The translations under genes were made by a program, and so were the position numbers. The notes beneath the pieces were generated by a model. That model had not been told where the DNA came from, did not search any database, and saw only the letters and a list, made by a program, of their open reading frames with translations. Below are positions 39,146 to 48,230 of a stretch of 64,000 nucleotides of DNA, one piece after another. The stretch covers positions 62,001 to 126,000 of the forward strand of contig CAWIFM010000001.1 in NCBI GenBank assembly GCA_963835525.1, read 5' to 3'. The DNA is from DASSUW01 sp963835525. Lineage in GTDB: Bacteria > Actinomycetota > Thermoleophilia > Solirubrobacterales > Solirubrobacteraceae. The first letter of the stretch is position 1. Each line of letters opens with the position of its first letter.

Positions 39146-39823
39146 TCAGCGCAGCCTCCATCGCCCGCCGGCGGCGGCGGGAACCGTCTCGAGCGCCAGC
39201 GCGAGCTCGCGCGGGTCGGCGTTTTCGGGCAGTTCGAACAGCAGGCAGCCGCGGGCCTGGAGGCCCACGTCGAGGCGCACCGAGCCGTCGAAACCGTGCG
39301 AGCAGGGCGCCTTCACGCCGAGCGCCGGCTTGGCCGCGCCGCCCGCGTACCGCAGGCGCGCGCTCTGCAGCGCGCTCTCGTGGATGGCGATCCCGGTGCT
39401 GCGAAGCCGCAGGCCTACGCCGACGAAGCGCTTCCCGGCCCGCGGCGGCTGCGACGTCCTGGCGGGCTCGACGAGGCCGGTGACCGTCGTCCGCAGGCGG
39501 ACACCGACGTTGGTGCCGGTCAGCGTGATCGTGTCGCCGATCGCGCCGGTCGCCGGGCGCGGCGGCTGGTGGTACTCGGCCTCGATGTCGGCGCTCGGGG
39601 GCACCGGCGCGTCACCGCCGCCGTAGAACTGTCGCACGGCGCGCGAGTGGCCCTTCTCGAACGGCTCCGCCGTGGGGGCCGGTGTCGCGGCCGTGGCGGC
39701 CGGGGTGGCCTCCGCGGGCTCGGGCTCGGGCGCGGGCTGCGCCGCCGACCGCTCCGACTCGTTCGATCCGCACCCTGCGGTGAGGACCGCCAACACCCCG
39801 ATCAAACCTATGAACCTCCGCAT
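39146..39823 (-). CDS. DUF4352-like lipoprotein
   Basis: A 225-residue lipoprotein with lipobox LTAGC (Cys 18) and a Pro/Ala/Glu-rich linker of about 40 residues (PAPEPEPAEATPAATAA). The C-terminal domain (about 90-225) has the DUF4352-like sequence: GDTITLTGTNVGVRLRTTV, then KRFVGVGLRLRSTGIAIH and the tail RGCLLFELPENADP. Such domains sit on the outer membrane face; function unknown. It is flanked by the terminator at 39841 and the WxL-like operon, all transcribed leftward. Confidence 0.75.
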   Translation of the reverse strand: MRRFIGLIGVLAVLTAGCGSNESERSAAQPAPEPEPAEATPAATAATPAPTAEPFEKGHSRAVRQFYGGGDAPVPPSADIEAEYHQPPRPATGAIGDTITLTGTNVGVRLRTTVTGLVEPARTSQPPRAGKRFVGVGLRLRSTGIAIHESALQSARLRYAGGAAKPALGVKAPCSHGFDGSVRLDVGLQARGCLLFELPENADPRELALALETVPAAAGGRWRLR

Positions 39824-39840
39824 TGCCCTCCGTCAGACGG

Positions 39841-39873
39841 CGAGAGCGCCGGCCCCTCGGGCCGGCGCTCTCG
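39841..39873 (-). terminator. Long perfect terminator hairpin after the TIM-barrel gene
   Basis: A perfect 15-bp GC-rich stem (CGAGAGCGCCGGCCC at 39841-39855 and its complement at 39859-39873) with a 3-nt CTC loop lies 26 nt after the stop of the leftward gene ending at 39899. It would end that transcript before the DUF4352-like gene. Confidence 0.75.
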
Positions 39874-39898
39874 ACCTCACTTCATCTTCCCGAACTGC

Positions 39899-41797
39899 TC
39901 ACGGGGTCGTGGTGGACAGCGTGAACGTCAGGGACTTGCTGTACGTGCCCGCCCGCAGCGCCTCGGCCGCGCCGACCGCCTGGCGCAGGTCGAGCGTCAG
40001 CGGCGCGGAGGTGACCGGCCCGCCCCAGCTCCTGAGCAGGAGCGGCGCGCCGGCCGTCTCGCTGAGCGGCGCGAACGCCGGCAGCGGGCTGTCGCCCAGG
40101 CCGACCGCGCGCGCCTGCAGCGCCGAGGCCAGCGAGAACGCCCCGTTGACCAGATGGCCGGGCGCGGTCGACGACGTGTCGCTCACGGTCAGCGCCGCGT
40201 CGCCCGTCGTCGTGGTGACGGTGGCGGGCAGCGCCGTGTTGTAGTTCGTCCCGACGCCGGGGACGAACGTGCCGAACGTGCCGCTCGTGTTCGGAATCGC
40301 CAGCTGCATCACGCTCTGGACGTTGCCGCCCACGTTGACGATCGCGTCGCCGGTGCTCTTGCCGACGAGCAGGACGTTCTCCGTGGCCGTGTCCGCGTTC
40401 GACGCGAAGTTCAGCCGTGCGACGGACGTGTAGCCCGTCTTGGTCGGCCGGAAGCCCACGTTGACGACGCACGTGCCGCGCGCGCTCGGGATCCCGAGGC
40501 CCGGAGCCAGCGGCGAGCTGCCGGCGCCCGAGCAGGTCTGACTCACGATCTGGAAGTCAGCCGAGTCGTTCACGCCGCCTGGCACGCCGCCGAGTGAGAC
40601 GCCCGTGATGGTGAGCGGGATGTCGCCCGTGTTCGAGACCGTGACCGGGGTCACGTTGCTCGCGCCCGGCGTGTTGGCCGGCACCGAGTTGAACGTGGGC
40701 GGAAGAGCCAGCAGCGTGCCGACGACGGCCGTGCCGATGCCCTTGAGGTTCGCGAAGCTGACGTTGCCGTCGGCCAGCGAGCCCTGGTCGTGCTCCTGGT
40801 GGTAGTAGCGGACGCGGTTGGCGGCGGCGGCGAAGATCGGCTTGAAGTCGATCTCACCCGTGCCGGTGGCCACGTGCGGGGCGGAGCCGGTGTTCGCGAT
40901 GCCGGTGCCGTCCTTGATGTGGAGCAGCTGGACGCGCGACTGGTAGTTCGGCTTGTTGATGAACGCCGCGGTCTGCGTGCCGGTGACGTCGTTCAGCGCG
41001 TCCGAGGACCACTTGACGTCGATCTCGGCCACCACATAGCGCGGATCCGTGCGCTCCATGACGATGTCGATGGCCGGCTTGAGCACGCCGTCGTCGACGT
41101 ACTGGTTGTTGAACTCCTCCTGGTGGTTGTGGAAGTACACCGGGCCGACGCCGGCCTCGACCGAGCGCTTGCCGAGCCGGTTGAGCGCCTCGACGGTGGC
41201 GAGCGTGTTGGCGTAGCTGCCGATGCCCGGAGAGGGGAAGCCGCCGGATCCGATGTAGTCGGCGCCGAGGATCTTCGCTGCGGCGACGCGGGTGTCCCAG
41301 CCGGTCTCGCTCATGTCGCCGTGCCAGCCACCGGCGTGCAGGCCGTAGGCGTCCAGCATCGCGCGGTAGGCGATCAGACCCGGGATGTCGGTGGCGGCCG
41401 GGAAGTTCGAGTGGCCGAACAGCTCGACGTTGGTCACGCCCCTCTGGCGCAGGAAGTCGAACAGGATCCCGAGGCGATACGTGCGGCAGTCCGCTGTCGT
41501 CGCCTGGGCGCCGCCCTGGGCGCACTCCGGGCGCCCGATGACGACCGGGCTCGGCAGCGGCGTCGGCGGGGTGGTCGACTGGTCGTTGCTCGTCTGACCA
41601 CCGCCGTTGTTGATGAAGCCGCCGTAGTTGAACAGCTGAACGCCCATCTGGCCCGTCTTGATGCCGTCGCCGACGCGATCCCTGAAGGTGGCCTTGTTGG
41701 GCCCGACATCGGCCTGGGCGCCAACGGCGACCAGGAGGACGGCGCCGGTGGCAGCAGCAGCCGCGCATCCGATCGCACGCCGTCTCAATGCCCTCAT
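39899..41797 (-). CDS. Secreted xylose-isomerase-like TIM-barrel protein with ASH and WxL-like C-terminal domains
   Basis: A 632-residue secreted protein with a signal peptide (AIGCAAAAATGAVLLVAVGAQA). Residues 40-345 form a sugar-phosphate isomerase/epimerase (AP endonuclease 2) barrel: GVTNVELFGHSNFP, GGWHGDMSE, GVGPVYFHNHQEEF with the metal-site Glu/His, and EIDVKWSSDA. An ASH-type domain follows (about 360-490; TPVTVSNTGDIPLTITGV). The last 18 residues, RAGTYSKSLTFTLSTTTP, match the WxL-like end of the protein at 37755. Secreted sugar isomerases are unusual; with the DUF1080 protein nearby it may act on 3-keto-sugars. Start ATG has GGGGAGAAG upstream. Confidence 0.8.
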   Translation of the reverse strand: MRALRRRAIGCAAAAATGAVLLVAVGAQADVGPNKATFRDRVGDGIKTGQMGVQLFNYGGFINNGGGQTSNDQSTTPPTPLPSPVVIGRPECAQGGAQATTADCRTYRLGILFDFLRQRGVTNVELFGHSNFPAATDIPGLIAYRAMLDAYGLHAGGWHGDMSETGWDTRVAAAKILGADYIGSGGFPSPGIGSYANTLATVEALNRLGKRSVEAGVGPVYFHNHQEEFNNQYVDDGVLKPAIDIVMERTDPRYVVAEIDVKWSSDALNDVTGTQTAAFINKPNYQSRVQLLHIKDGTGIANTGSAPHVATGTGEIDFKPIFAAAANRVRYYHQEHDQGSLADGNVSFANLKGIGTAVVGTLLALPPTFNSVPANTPGASNVTPVTVSNTGDIPLTITGVSLGGVPGGVNDSADFQIVSQTCSGAGSSPLAPGLGIPSARGTCVVNVGFRPTKTGYTSVARLNFASNADTATENVLLVGKSTGDAIVNVGGNVQSVMQLAIPNTSGTFGTFVPGVGTNYNTALPATVTTTTGDAALTVSDTSSTAPGHLVNGAFSLASALQARAVGLGDSPLPAFAPLSETAGAPLLLRSWGGPVTSAPLTLDLRQAVGAAEALRAGTYSKSLTFTLSTTTP

Positions 41798-41861
41798 TCT
41801 TCTCCCCCTCTTCGTGGCGCCGCGCGCCGGACGGTGGACTGGGTCCCGCCGGCCCAGAGCG

Positions 41862-41890
41862 AACCTAACCCGTGTTCTGACGCAAGTCAA
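41862..41890 (-). promoter_or_regulatory. Promoter of the TIM-barrel gene
   Basis: On the minus strand TTGACT (41890-41885) and TAGGTT (41867-41862) are separated by exactly 17 bp, a well-formed sigma-70-type promoter about 65 bp upstream of the start codon. The -35 is inside the inverted repeat at 41885-41906. Confidence 0.6.
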
Positions 41891-41906
41891 CATACTTTTG
41901 TCGACT
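41885..41906. promoter_or_regulatory. Inverted repeat overlapping the -35, candidate operator
   Basis: AGTCAACA at 41885-41892 and TGTCGACT at 41899-41906 form an 8-bp inverted repeat (one mismatch) with a 6-nt centre. It covers the -35 of the leftward promoter. A TGTCGAC half-site recurs at 41950. A transcription factor binding here could control both divergent sugar genes. Confidence 0.5.
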
Positions 41907-42085
41907 GAAGGGCGAAAAGGAAGGGCGGCGTGCCCGCAAGTATTCGGTGTGTCGACCAACAAATGCCCCGGCCCTTTTCCCAATTTCCTGCCTAGCTTTC
42001 GCTAGTCGTCGGCAATACACTCGCGCCGGCCCGGGAGGGCCGGAGGACTGTGGTCACCCATTCCGCAGAGGGGGAGGAACCCATC

Positions 42086-45000
42086 ATGCGAAGTGCTTTC
42101 CGGACGGGCTGGCTGGTGCTGCCCGCGCTCGTGCTCACCGTGCCGTCGACGGCGGTCGCGAAACCCGCCGACGCCGGCGCGGCCGCCACACCGGTCGCGC
42201 TGCGCTCCGTCAGCGCCCCACCGCGCCAGGTGCAGGCCGGCCAGGCGTTCACGCTCACCGGACGCGTGCGCAACGTGTCCAGCCGCGCGGCGCGCCCGCG
42301 CATCGTCGTACGCATCGCGAAGAGCAAGCGCGGCTCGGGCCGCGCGATCGCGGCCAAGCGGCTGGCCCGCGTCAAGGCCGGCCGGCTCGCCAAGTACCGC
42401 GTGCGGGTCAAGCTCTCCCGCTCGCTGGCCGCGGGCCGGTACTACCTCCGCGCGTGCGCGCGCGTGGGAGGCCGCCAGAGCTGCCGCGGGGCGAGCTTCC
42501 TGACCGTCGCCGTCCAGCAGTCAGCGAGCAGCGATCGGACCGTGAGCACGCTCACGCACCACCCGCGCTACCGCGTGCTGGCCTTCACCGAGGCGCGCGA
42601 CGAGACCCACAGCTCGACCGGCGAGGGCGTCGACGCGCTCGAGGACCTCGGCCGCAAGCACAACTTCAGCGTCACCGAGGCCCGCAGCTCGTCCGGCGTC
42701 TTCACCGAGAGCAACCTCAAGCGCTACCGCGCCGTGGTGTTCCTCAACACGTCCGGTGACGTGCTGAGCGCCGCCGAGCAGACCGCCTTCGAGAACTACT
42801 ACAAGGACGGCGGCGGGTTCCTCGGCATCCACTCGGCGATCGTCACCGAGCCGGACTGGCCGTTCCTCACCGACCTGCTCGGGACGCGCGCGACCGGTCC
42901 GGCCGCCGCGCTCGACAGCGCGACCATCAAGGTCGCCGACCGCGTCCACGACGCCAGCAAGTCGCTGCCCGAGTACTGGGAGCTCAGCGACGAGTACTAC
43001 AACTTCACCGGCAACGTCCGCGGCTTCTCGCACGTGCTCGCCACGGTCGACGAGAAGACCTACGCGGGCGGCACCATGGGCATCGACCACCCGGTCGCCT
43101 GGTGCAAGGACTACCAGGGCGGCCGCTCGTTCTACACGGCCGTCGGCCACACCCGCAACGGCTACAAGAGCGACACGCTGCGCCGCCACCTGGCCGGCGC
43201 GGTCGAGTGGACCGCCGGCGAGTCCGACCCGGTCTACAGCGACTGTGGGGCCACCGTGCTCGCCAACTACGAGCAGGTCAAGGTCACGGCGCCGCCCAAC
43301 ATCAACGAGCCGATCGGCTTCGACCAGCTGCCGGACGGCCGCCTGATCCAGACGACCCGCGACGGCCGCGTGCGCCTGCATGACCCGGAGACGGGCTCGT
43401 CGGACGTCATCGCGCAGATCCCGGTCTACACCCACAGCGAGGACGGGCTCTACGGCCCCGCCGTGGACAACAACTTCACCGCCAACCAGTGGGTCTACCT
43501 GTACTACGCGCCGGTCCGGATGGAGGGCACCTCGGAGTTCAGCGGCAAGCCGTACCCGGCGGAGACGCCGCCCGGCAACGCGCCGACCTCCGGCCCCGAC
43601 CTGGCGACGTTCGACCCGTGGATGGGCTACTTCCAGCTCTCGCGCTTCAAGTTCGTCGACACGGCCGGCGACGTCGCCGCCCATCTCGACCTCGAGAGCG
43701 AGCAGAAGATCATGAAGGTCGAGGTCGACCGCGGGGCGTGCTGCCACGTCGCCGGCGACATCGACTTCGACCGCGGCAACAACCTGTGGCTCGTGACCGG
43801 CGACGACACGCCGGCCGGCTCGGTGAACGTGCAGCAGTTCCCGCCGTTCAACGACATGAAGACCAACGAGACGCAGAACCTCGCCGCCCCGGCCGGCGCC
43901 ACCGGGACGTTCACGCTGACGTTCGACGGGCGCACCACCGGCCCGATCGCGCTGCCGCTCGACAACGCGGCGATCGAGGCGGCGCTCGAGGCGCTGCCCA
44001 ACATCACCGACGTGGCCGTCGCGAACGCCCAGGGCGGCGCCCGCGGAGTCAACTTCCGCGGCAACCTGTCGCAGACCAACGTGCCGCAGATGACCGCGTC
44101 CGCGCCCGTCACGGTCACCACCGCGCAGGAGGGCAACTGGTTCCTCGCCCCGCACAACGACGCGCGGCGCAGCTCGACCAGCACCAACGACCTGCGCGGC
44201 AAGGTGCTGCGTATCAAGGTCAACGCCGACGGCACGTACCGGATCCCGCGCGGGAACCTGTTCCCGGAGGGGATGCACAAGACGCGGCCGGAGATCTACG
44301 CGATGGGCTTCCGGAACCCGTTCCGGATCCAGGTGGACTCCGACGGCGTCGCCTACGTGACCGACTACTCGCCGGACTCGCGGGCGCCCACCAACCTGCG
44401 CGGCCCGGCCGGCACCGGCCGCGTGGAGATCGTCCGCAAGCCGTCCAACTACGGCTGGCCGATGTGCTACGCGCCGAACCTGCCCATGTACCTGTGGGAC
44501 TTCAACACCTCGACCTCGTTCGAGGAGCCGTTCGAGTGCGACAACAAGCAGGCCGGCCCGGCGAACGCGTCGCGCTGGAACACGGGCCTGCGGCACGGCC
44601 CGCCGATCACCCAGCCGGACATCTGGTACTCGTACAACGACAACGCGACCCCGCCGCAGGGCACGCCGTGCCTCGCGTACTACGACGGGTCCGGCGGCAC
44701 CTGCCCGCAGCTCTTCCCGGAGCTCGGGACCGGCGGCGTCGGCCCGCACGGCGCGGCCACGTACGAGTTCGACCCGGCGAACCCGAGCGAGACCAAGTTC
44801 CCGCCGTACTTCGACGGGGCGATGATCCTGGGCGAGTTCACGCGCGACTACCTGCGTGAGGTCCGGATCGACTCCAAGGGCGGGATCCAGAAGATCAACA
44901 ACGTGCTCAACTGCGGGGCGTTCGGTGCGCCGGGCGGCCTGTTCGAGTGCGACAACCCGATGGACATGCAGTTCGGGGCGGACGGCAGCTTCTACCTGCT

Positions 45001-46105
45001 GACCTACGGCGACGGGTTCTTCGTGGCCAACCCGGACGCCGGCCTGTACCGGTTCGACTACGTGGCAGGCGAGCAACGTCCGCGGGCGGTCATGAACGCC
45101 ACGCCGACCAACGGGGTGGCGCCGCTCACGGTCCAGTTCTCGAGCGAGGGCTCGAACGACCCGGACGAGAACGACTCGATCAGCTTCCAGTGGGACTTCG
45201 GCGTCCCCGGCACGGACGCGGATCGGTCGACCGACCCGAACCCCTCGTTCACGTACACGGCCAACGGCGTCTACACGGCGCGGCTGACCGTGACGGACTC
45301 GACCGGCAAGTCGCAGTCGCGGACGATCCAGATCACCGTCGGCAACACCGCGCCGACGGTCACGGTCAACGTCCCGGTGGACGGCGACTTCTTCGAGTGG
45401 GGCGACAGCATCCCGTACACGGTCACCGTCACCGATCCGCAGGAGGCGACGATCGACTGCAGCCGCGTCACCGTCACGTTCGTGCTCGTCCATGACCAGC
45501 ACGGGCACGGCGAGGCGTCGCAGACGGGCTGCTCGGGCGTGCTGCCGACCTCGGCCGACGACGCCGCGCACGGCGGCTACATCGCAGGCGGCATCAACGC
45601 GTCCTACACGGACGTGGGCGGCGCCGGCGGCACCCCGCCGCTGACCACCAACAGCCAGCACGTGGTGCAGCTCGCCCGCCAGCACGTCGAGTACGTGCAG
45701 GCGGCGTCAGGCATCCAGTTCTCGGGCGTTGCGGCGCCGGAGACGGACCCGCTGGGCGGCCTCCAGTCGGCCAACCAGCTCGATCCGGGCGACTGGCTGC
45801 TGCTGAACAACCGCTACCGGTTCGACGGCGTCAGCAACATCAGGGCACGGTTCGCCAGCAACGCGGCCGTGGACTCGCTCCGCGGTCACCTGGACGTCCG
45901 GCTCGACGCGGTCGACGGCCCGGTGGCCGCCACGTGCGAGCTGCGGGCGACCGGGGCCAACGGCGTCTACAGGAACGTCGACTGCCCGGTCACCGGAGTC
46001 ACCGGAAGTCACAGGGTCTACCTGACGTTGAGGCAGGCCACGGGCGGCCCGGCGACGGGCTTCGGCCTGATCAACTGGGTCGAGTTCTCAGGACCCGGGG
46101 TGTAA
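42086..46105 (+). CDS. Giant secreted ThuA / PQQ sugar-dehydrogenase / PKD / carbohydrate-binding protein
   Basis: A 1339-residue exported protein with five recognisable parts: signal peptide; an Ig-like domain (about 35-145); a ThuA-like domain (about 160-390; RVLAFTEARDETHSS, GFLGIHSAI, YTAVGHTRNGY); a GSDH beta-propeller (about 400-990; IGFDQLPDGRLIQTTRDG, YAMGFRNPFRIQ); a PKD domain (about 1000-1095; VQFSSEGSNDPDENDSISF); and a C-terminal beta domain (about 1185-1339) like CBM6. ThuA-GSDH fusions are known in sugar-degrading bacteria. It probably oxidises a glycan sugar outside the cell. Strong GGGGGAGG site 5-10 nt before the ATG. It is divergent from the TIM-barrel gene. Confidence 0.88.
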   Translation: MRSAFRTGWLVLPALVLTVPSTAVAKPADAGAAATPVALRSVSAPPRQVQAGQAFTLTGRVRNVSSRAARPRIVVRIAKSKRGSGRAIAAKRLARVKAGRLAKYRVRVKLSRSLAAGRYYLRACARVGGRQSCRGASFLTVAVQQSASSDRTVSTLTHHPRYRVLAFTEARDETHSSTGEGVDALEDLGRKHNFSVTEARSSSGVFTESNLKRYRAVVFLNTSGDVLSAAEQTAFENYYKDGGGFLGIHSAIVTEPDWPFLTDLLGTRATGPAAALDSATIKVADRVHDASKSLPEYWELSDEYYNFTGNVRGFSHVLATVDEKTYAGGTMGIDHPVAWCKDYQGGRSFYTAVGHTRNGYKSDTLRRHLAGAVEWTAGESDPVYSDCGATVLANYEQVKVTAPPNINEPIGFDQLPDGRLIQTTRDGRVRLHDPETGSSDVIAQIPVYTHSEDGLYGPAVDNNFTANQWVYLYYAPVRMEGTSEFSGKPYPAETPPGNAPTSGPDLATFDPWMGYFQLSRFKFVDTAGDVAAHLDLESEQKIMKVEVDRGACCHVAGDIDFDRGNNLWLVTGDDTPAGSVNVQQFPPFNDMKTNETQNLAAPAGATGTFTLTFDGRTTGPIALPLDNAAIEAALEALPNITDVAVANAQGGARGVNFRGNLSQTNVPQMTASAPVTVTTAQEGNWFLAPHNDARRSSTSTNDLRGKVLRIKVNADGTYRIPRGNLFPEGMHKTRPEIYAMGFRNPFRIQVDSDGVAYVTDYSPDSRAPTNLRGPAGTGRVEIVRKPSNYGWPMCYAPNLPMYLWDFNTSTSFEEPFECDNKQAGPANASRWNTGLRHGPPITQPDIWYSYNDNATPPQGTPCLAYYDGSGGTCPQLFPELGTGGVGPHGAATYEFDPANPSETKFPPYFDGAMILGEFTRDYLREVRIDSKGGIQKINNVLNCGAFGAPGGLFECDNPMDMQFGADGSFYLLTYGDGFFVANPDAGLYRFDYVAGEQRPRAVMNATPTNGVAPLTVQFSSEGSNDPDENDSISFQWDFGVPGTDADRSTDPNPSFTYTANGVYTARLTVTDSTGKSQSRTIQITVGNTAPTVTVNVPVDGDFFEWGDSIPYTVTVTDPQEATIDCSRVTVTFVLVHDQHGHGEASQTGCSGVLPTSADDAAHGGYIAGGINASYTDVGGAGGTPPLTTNSQHVVQLARQHVEYVQAASGIQFSGVAAPETDPLGGLQSANQLDPGDWLLLNNRYRFDGVSNIRARFASNAAVDSLRGHLDVRLDAVDGPVAATCELRATGANGVYRNVDCPVTGVTGSHRVYLTLRQATGGPATGFGLINWVEFSGPGV

Positions 46106-46157
46106 GCCGTCGCCAGGGGGCGTCGCGGGTCACCGCGGCGCCCCCGCCGGCGACGGC
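46106..46157 (+). terminator. Compound terminator hairpin after the giant gene
   Basis: Directly after the TAA, GCCGTCGCC (46106-46114) pairs with GGCGACGGC (46149-46157), and inside it GGGGGCG (46116-46122) pairs with CGCCCCC (46139-46145). The nested stems form one long GC-rich hairpin. Confidence 0.7.
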
Positions 46158-46350
46158 GAGGCGATGAACGGATCCGGCTCGACGGGGATGGGCGGCCGGA
46201 TCGTCTCGGTCACCGTGAAGCCCAGGCGGGACGAGGTGGGGAGGATGGAGCTCACGGTGCGCAGCCTTGCGCGCAGGCGTTGGCGAGGCGTTGGCACAAC
46301 CTTGGCGCCCGCTAGGCTCTCGCGCTGCATGTAGGCGGAAAGGGAGGCAC

Positions 46351-47151
46351 ATGCGCAAGCTCCTCGTGCTGCTCGCCTTGGGAGCGCTCGCGGCAGGGGC
46401 CGCGATCCCGGCGGCGGCGGACTCGGGCAAGCACCGGTCCAAGCACCATGGCCACAGCTCGTGCGGCAAGGTCCGCGGCGGGTACGAGACGATCCTCGAC
46501 GGCAGCCGGAGATGCTTCGAGCGCTGGCGCTACGCGGGCGGCGCGTCGATGACGCTGCAGCGCGACGGCACCGTGCGCTCGGGTCCGGGCGAGTCGGGCC
46601 TGGGCGTGCTCTGGTACGCGGCGCGCCCGTACGGCGACTTCTCGCTGAAGCTCGAGTTCCGTGACGACGCGCCGGATCCGGGCGCTCGGGCCAACGCGGG
46701 CGTCCAGGTCCGCTTCCCGGCGCCGAACCCGCCGGTCCCGGGCTGCCCGATGACCTTCGACGGCAACCCGATCACCGACGCGGGCGCGCCGGCCTGGATC
46801 GCGGTCAACTGCGGCCACGAGATCCAGATCAACGACAACGCGGAGGGCGACGCGCGCAAGACCGGGTCGATCTACGGCTTCAAGGACCTCGACATCGCCG
46901 CCGCGCGGCCGGTCGCCAAGGGTCAGTGGAGCGAGCTCGAGATCCGCGTGGAGGGGCAGAGATACCGCGTGTGGCGGGACGGCGTGCTCATCAACGAGTA
47001 CGAGAACGTGCCCGGCGTGTTCCTCGAGGGCCGGCCGAACGACCCGCCGTCGGAGGCGCGCGGGCTGGTCGGCTACATCGGCCTCCAGGCGCACGGCGGC
47101 GAGAACGACGTCGCGTCGTTCCGCAACGTCCGCATCCAGAACCTCGACTAG
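46351..47151 (+). CDS. Secreted DUF1080 (3-keto-disaccharide hydrolase) domain protein
   Basis: A 266-residue secreted protein with a signal peptide ending near PAAADSG. The mature part is a laminin-G-like DUF1080 domain: WYAARPYGDFSLKLEFR, ARANAGVQVRFP, AVNCGHEIQINDN, GSIYGFKDLD, GQWSELEIRVEGQRYRVWRDG and the ending GYIGLQAHG with NDVASFRNVRIQ, all typical. DUF1080 proteins hydrolyse or eliminate 3-keto-glycosides made by sugar oxidation. Preceded by a good GGGAGG site. Lies next to the giant dehydrogenase and the sugar dehydrogenase at 47148, supporting an oxidative glycoside pathway. Confidence 0.9.
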   Translation: MRKLLVLLALGALAAGAAIPAAADSGKHRSKHHGHSSCGKVRGGYETILDGSRRCFERWRYAGGASMTLQRDGTVRSGPGESGLGVLWYAARPYGDFSLKLEFRDDAPDPGARANAGVQVRFPAPNPPVPGCPMTFDGNPITDAGAPAWIAVNCGHEIQINDNAEGDARKTGSIYGFKDLDIAAARPVAKGQWSELEIRVEGQRYRVWRDGVLINEYENVPGVFLEGRPNDPPSEARGLVGYIGLQAHGGENDVASFRNVRIQNLD

Positions 47152-48206
47152 CTGAACCGCAGGGTCGCCTTGACCCCGCGGAACCCGAAGGCGTCGGAGA
47201 AGCGGTCGGGCTCCACACGGAGCCCGACCAGCTGCTCCATCGCCTCCGGCCAGCGCTCCCGCATCGCCTCGAGCGCCGAGACGGCCGCCGTCCAGTCGGT
47301 CTGGTGGGCGTTGACGCTCCCGAACACCACGCGGTTCTCGATCACGAAGTCGCGGCCGAGCAGCGTGCCGTCGAGCTCGACGCGGTGGGCGTGGGCGTCG
47401 AGGCCGAGCAGGCAGGCGACGCCGTTGCGGCGCAGGGCGGCCATCGCCTCGACCATCATCTCGGCGTTGCCGGCCGCCTCGATCGCGACGTCGAAGCCGC
47501 CGGTCTCCTCGCACACCGCGCTCAGCGGGGTCTCGGCCGTCGACACGTAGCGGGCGCCGGAGGCGGCCACGAGCCGGCCCTTGTCGCTCTCCGCCGCGCT
47601 GCGCGACACGGTCCACACCTCGTGGCCCGCGATCCGCAGCATGTAGGTCGCGAGCATGCCGATCGCGCCGGCGCCGATCACCAGCGCGCGCGCCGGCTCC
47701 CACGGCTGGCGCTCGCCGATCGCCGCCACGTGGCGAATCGCGCGAGCGCAGATCGAGCTCGGCTCCGCCAGCACGCCGAGTCGCCCGAGCGAGCGCGGCA
47801 CGCCGACGAGGTGCTCGGCGTCCTCGACCACCAGCTCGCTCGCGAAGCCCTGCAGGGACGTGATGCCGCGCTCGGTGTAGTCGCCGGTGTCGCAGGCGTC
47901 CGGCGAGCCCTCCTCGCAGGCGTGGCAGTGCCCGCACGAACGCCGCACCGTGGCGGTCACGAGGTCGCCCTCCGCGAACCCCTCGCCGCCCTCGGCCACG
48001 ACGCCGAGCAGCTCGTGCCCGAGGATCAGCTCGCTCTCGCCGGGCGGCGCGGAGCCGAACTCTCCGGCCGCGATCTCGCGGTCGGTGCCGCACACGCCGA
48101 CCTCGAGCGTGCGGATGAGCAGCGCGCCCGCGCGCGGCTCGGGATCGGCCACCGTGGCGGTGCGGGTCGTTCCGCCCTGGAGCGGGGTCGTGATCAGGGC
48201 CTGCAT
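47148..48206 (-). CDS. Zinc-dependent glucose/sugar 1-dehydrogenase (medium-chain family)
   Basis: A 352-residue medium-chain dehydrogenase resembling archaeal-type glucose 1-dehydrogenase. Zinc-site features are GVCGTDREI, LGHELLGVVAEGG and the structural-zinc Cys cluster CGHCHACEEGSPDAC. The nucleotide motif is VIGAGAIGMLATYML. The C-terminal GSVNAHQTDWTAAV is typical of glucose dehydrogenase. It oxidises an aldose to the lactone with NAD(P). Its 3' end overlaps the DUF1080 gene by 4 nt; the two converge. It is divergent from the MBL hydrolase. Confidence 0.88.
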   Translation of the reverse strand: MQALITTPLQGGTTRTATVADPEPRAGALLIRTLEVGVCGTDREIAAGEFGSAPPGESELILGHELLGVVAEGGEGFAEGDLVTATVRRSCGHCHACEEGSPDACDTGDYTERGITSLQGFASELVVEDAEHLVGVPRSLGRLGVLAEPSSICARAIRHVAAIGERQPWEPARALVIGAGAIGMLATYMLRIAGHEVWTVSRSAAESDKGRLVAASGARYVSTAETPLSAVCEETGGFDVAIEAAGNAEMMVEAMAALRRNGVACLLGLDAHAHRVELDGTLLGRDFVIENRVVFGSVNAHQTDWTAAVSALEAMRERWPEAMEQLVGLRVEPDRFSDAFGFRGVKATLRFS

Positions 48207-48230
48207 GGCCTACACGTTATGGTCGCGGCC

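Noticed and set aside
42050..42085. Upstream GTG for the giant ThuA gene
   Set aside because: It would add residues before a normal signal peptide; GGGGGAGG lies correctly only for the ATG at 42086.
46926..48230. Rightward frame before the MBL hydrolase start
   Set aside because: It is the antisense of the sugar dehydrogenase gene; the true start has the hydrolase's first beta strand at 48231.
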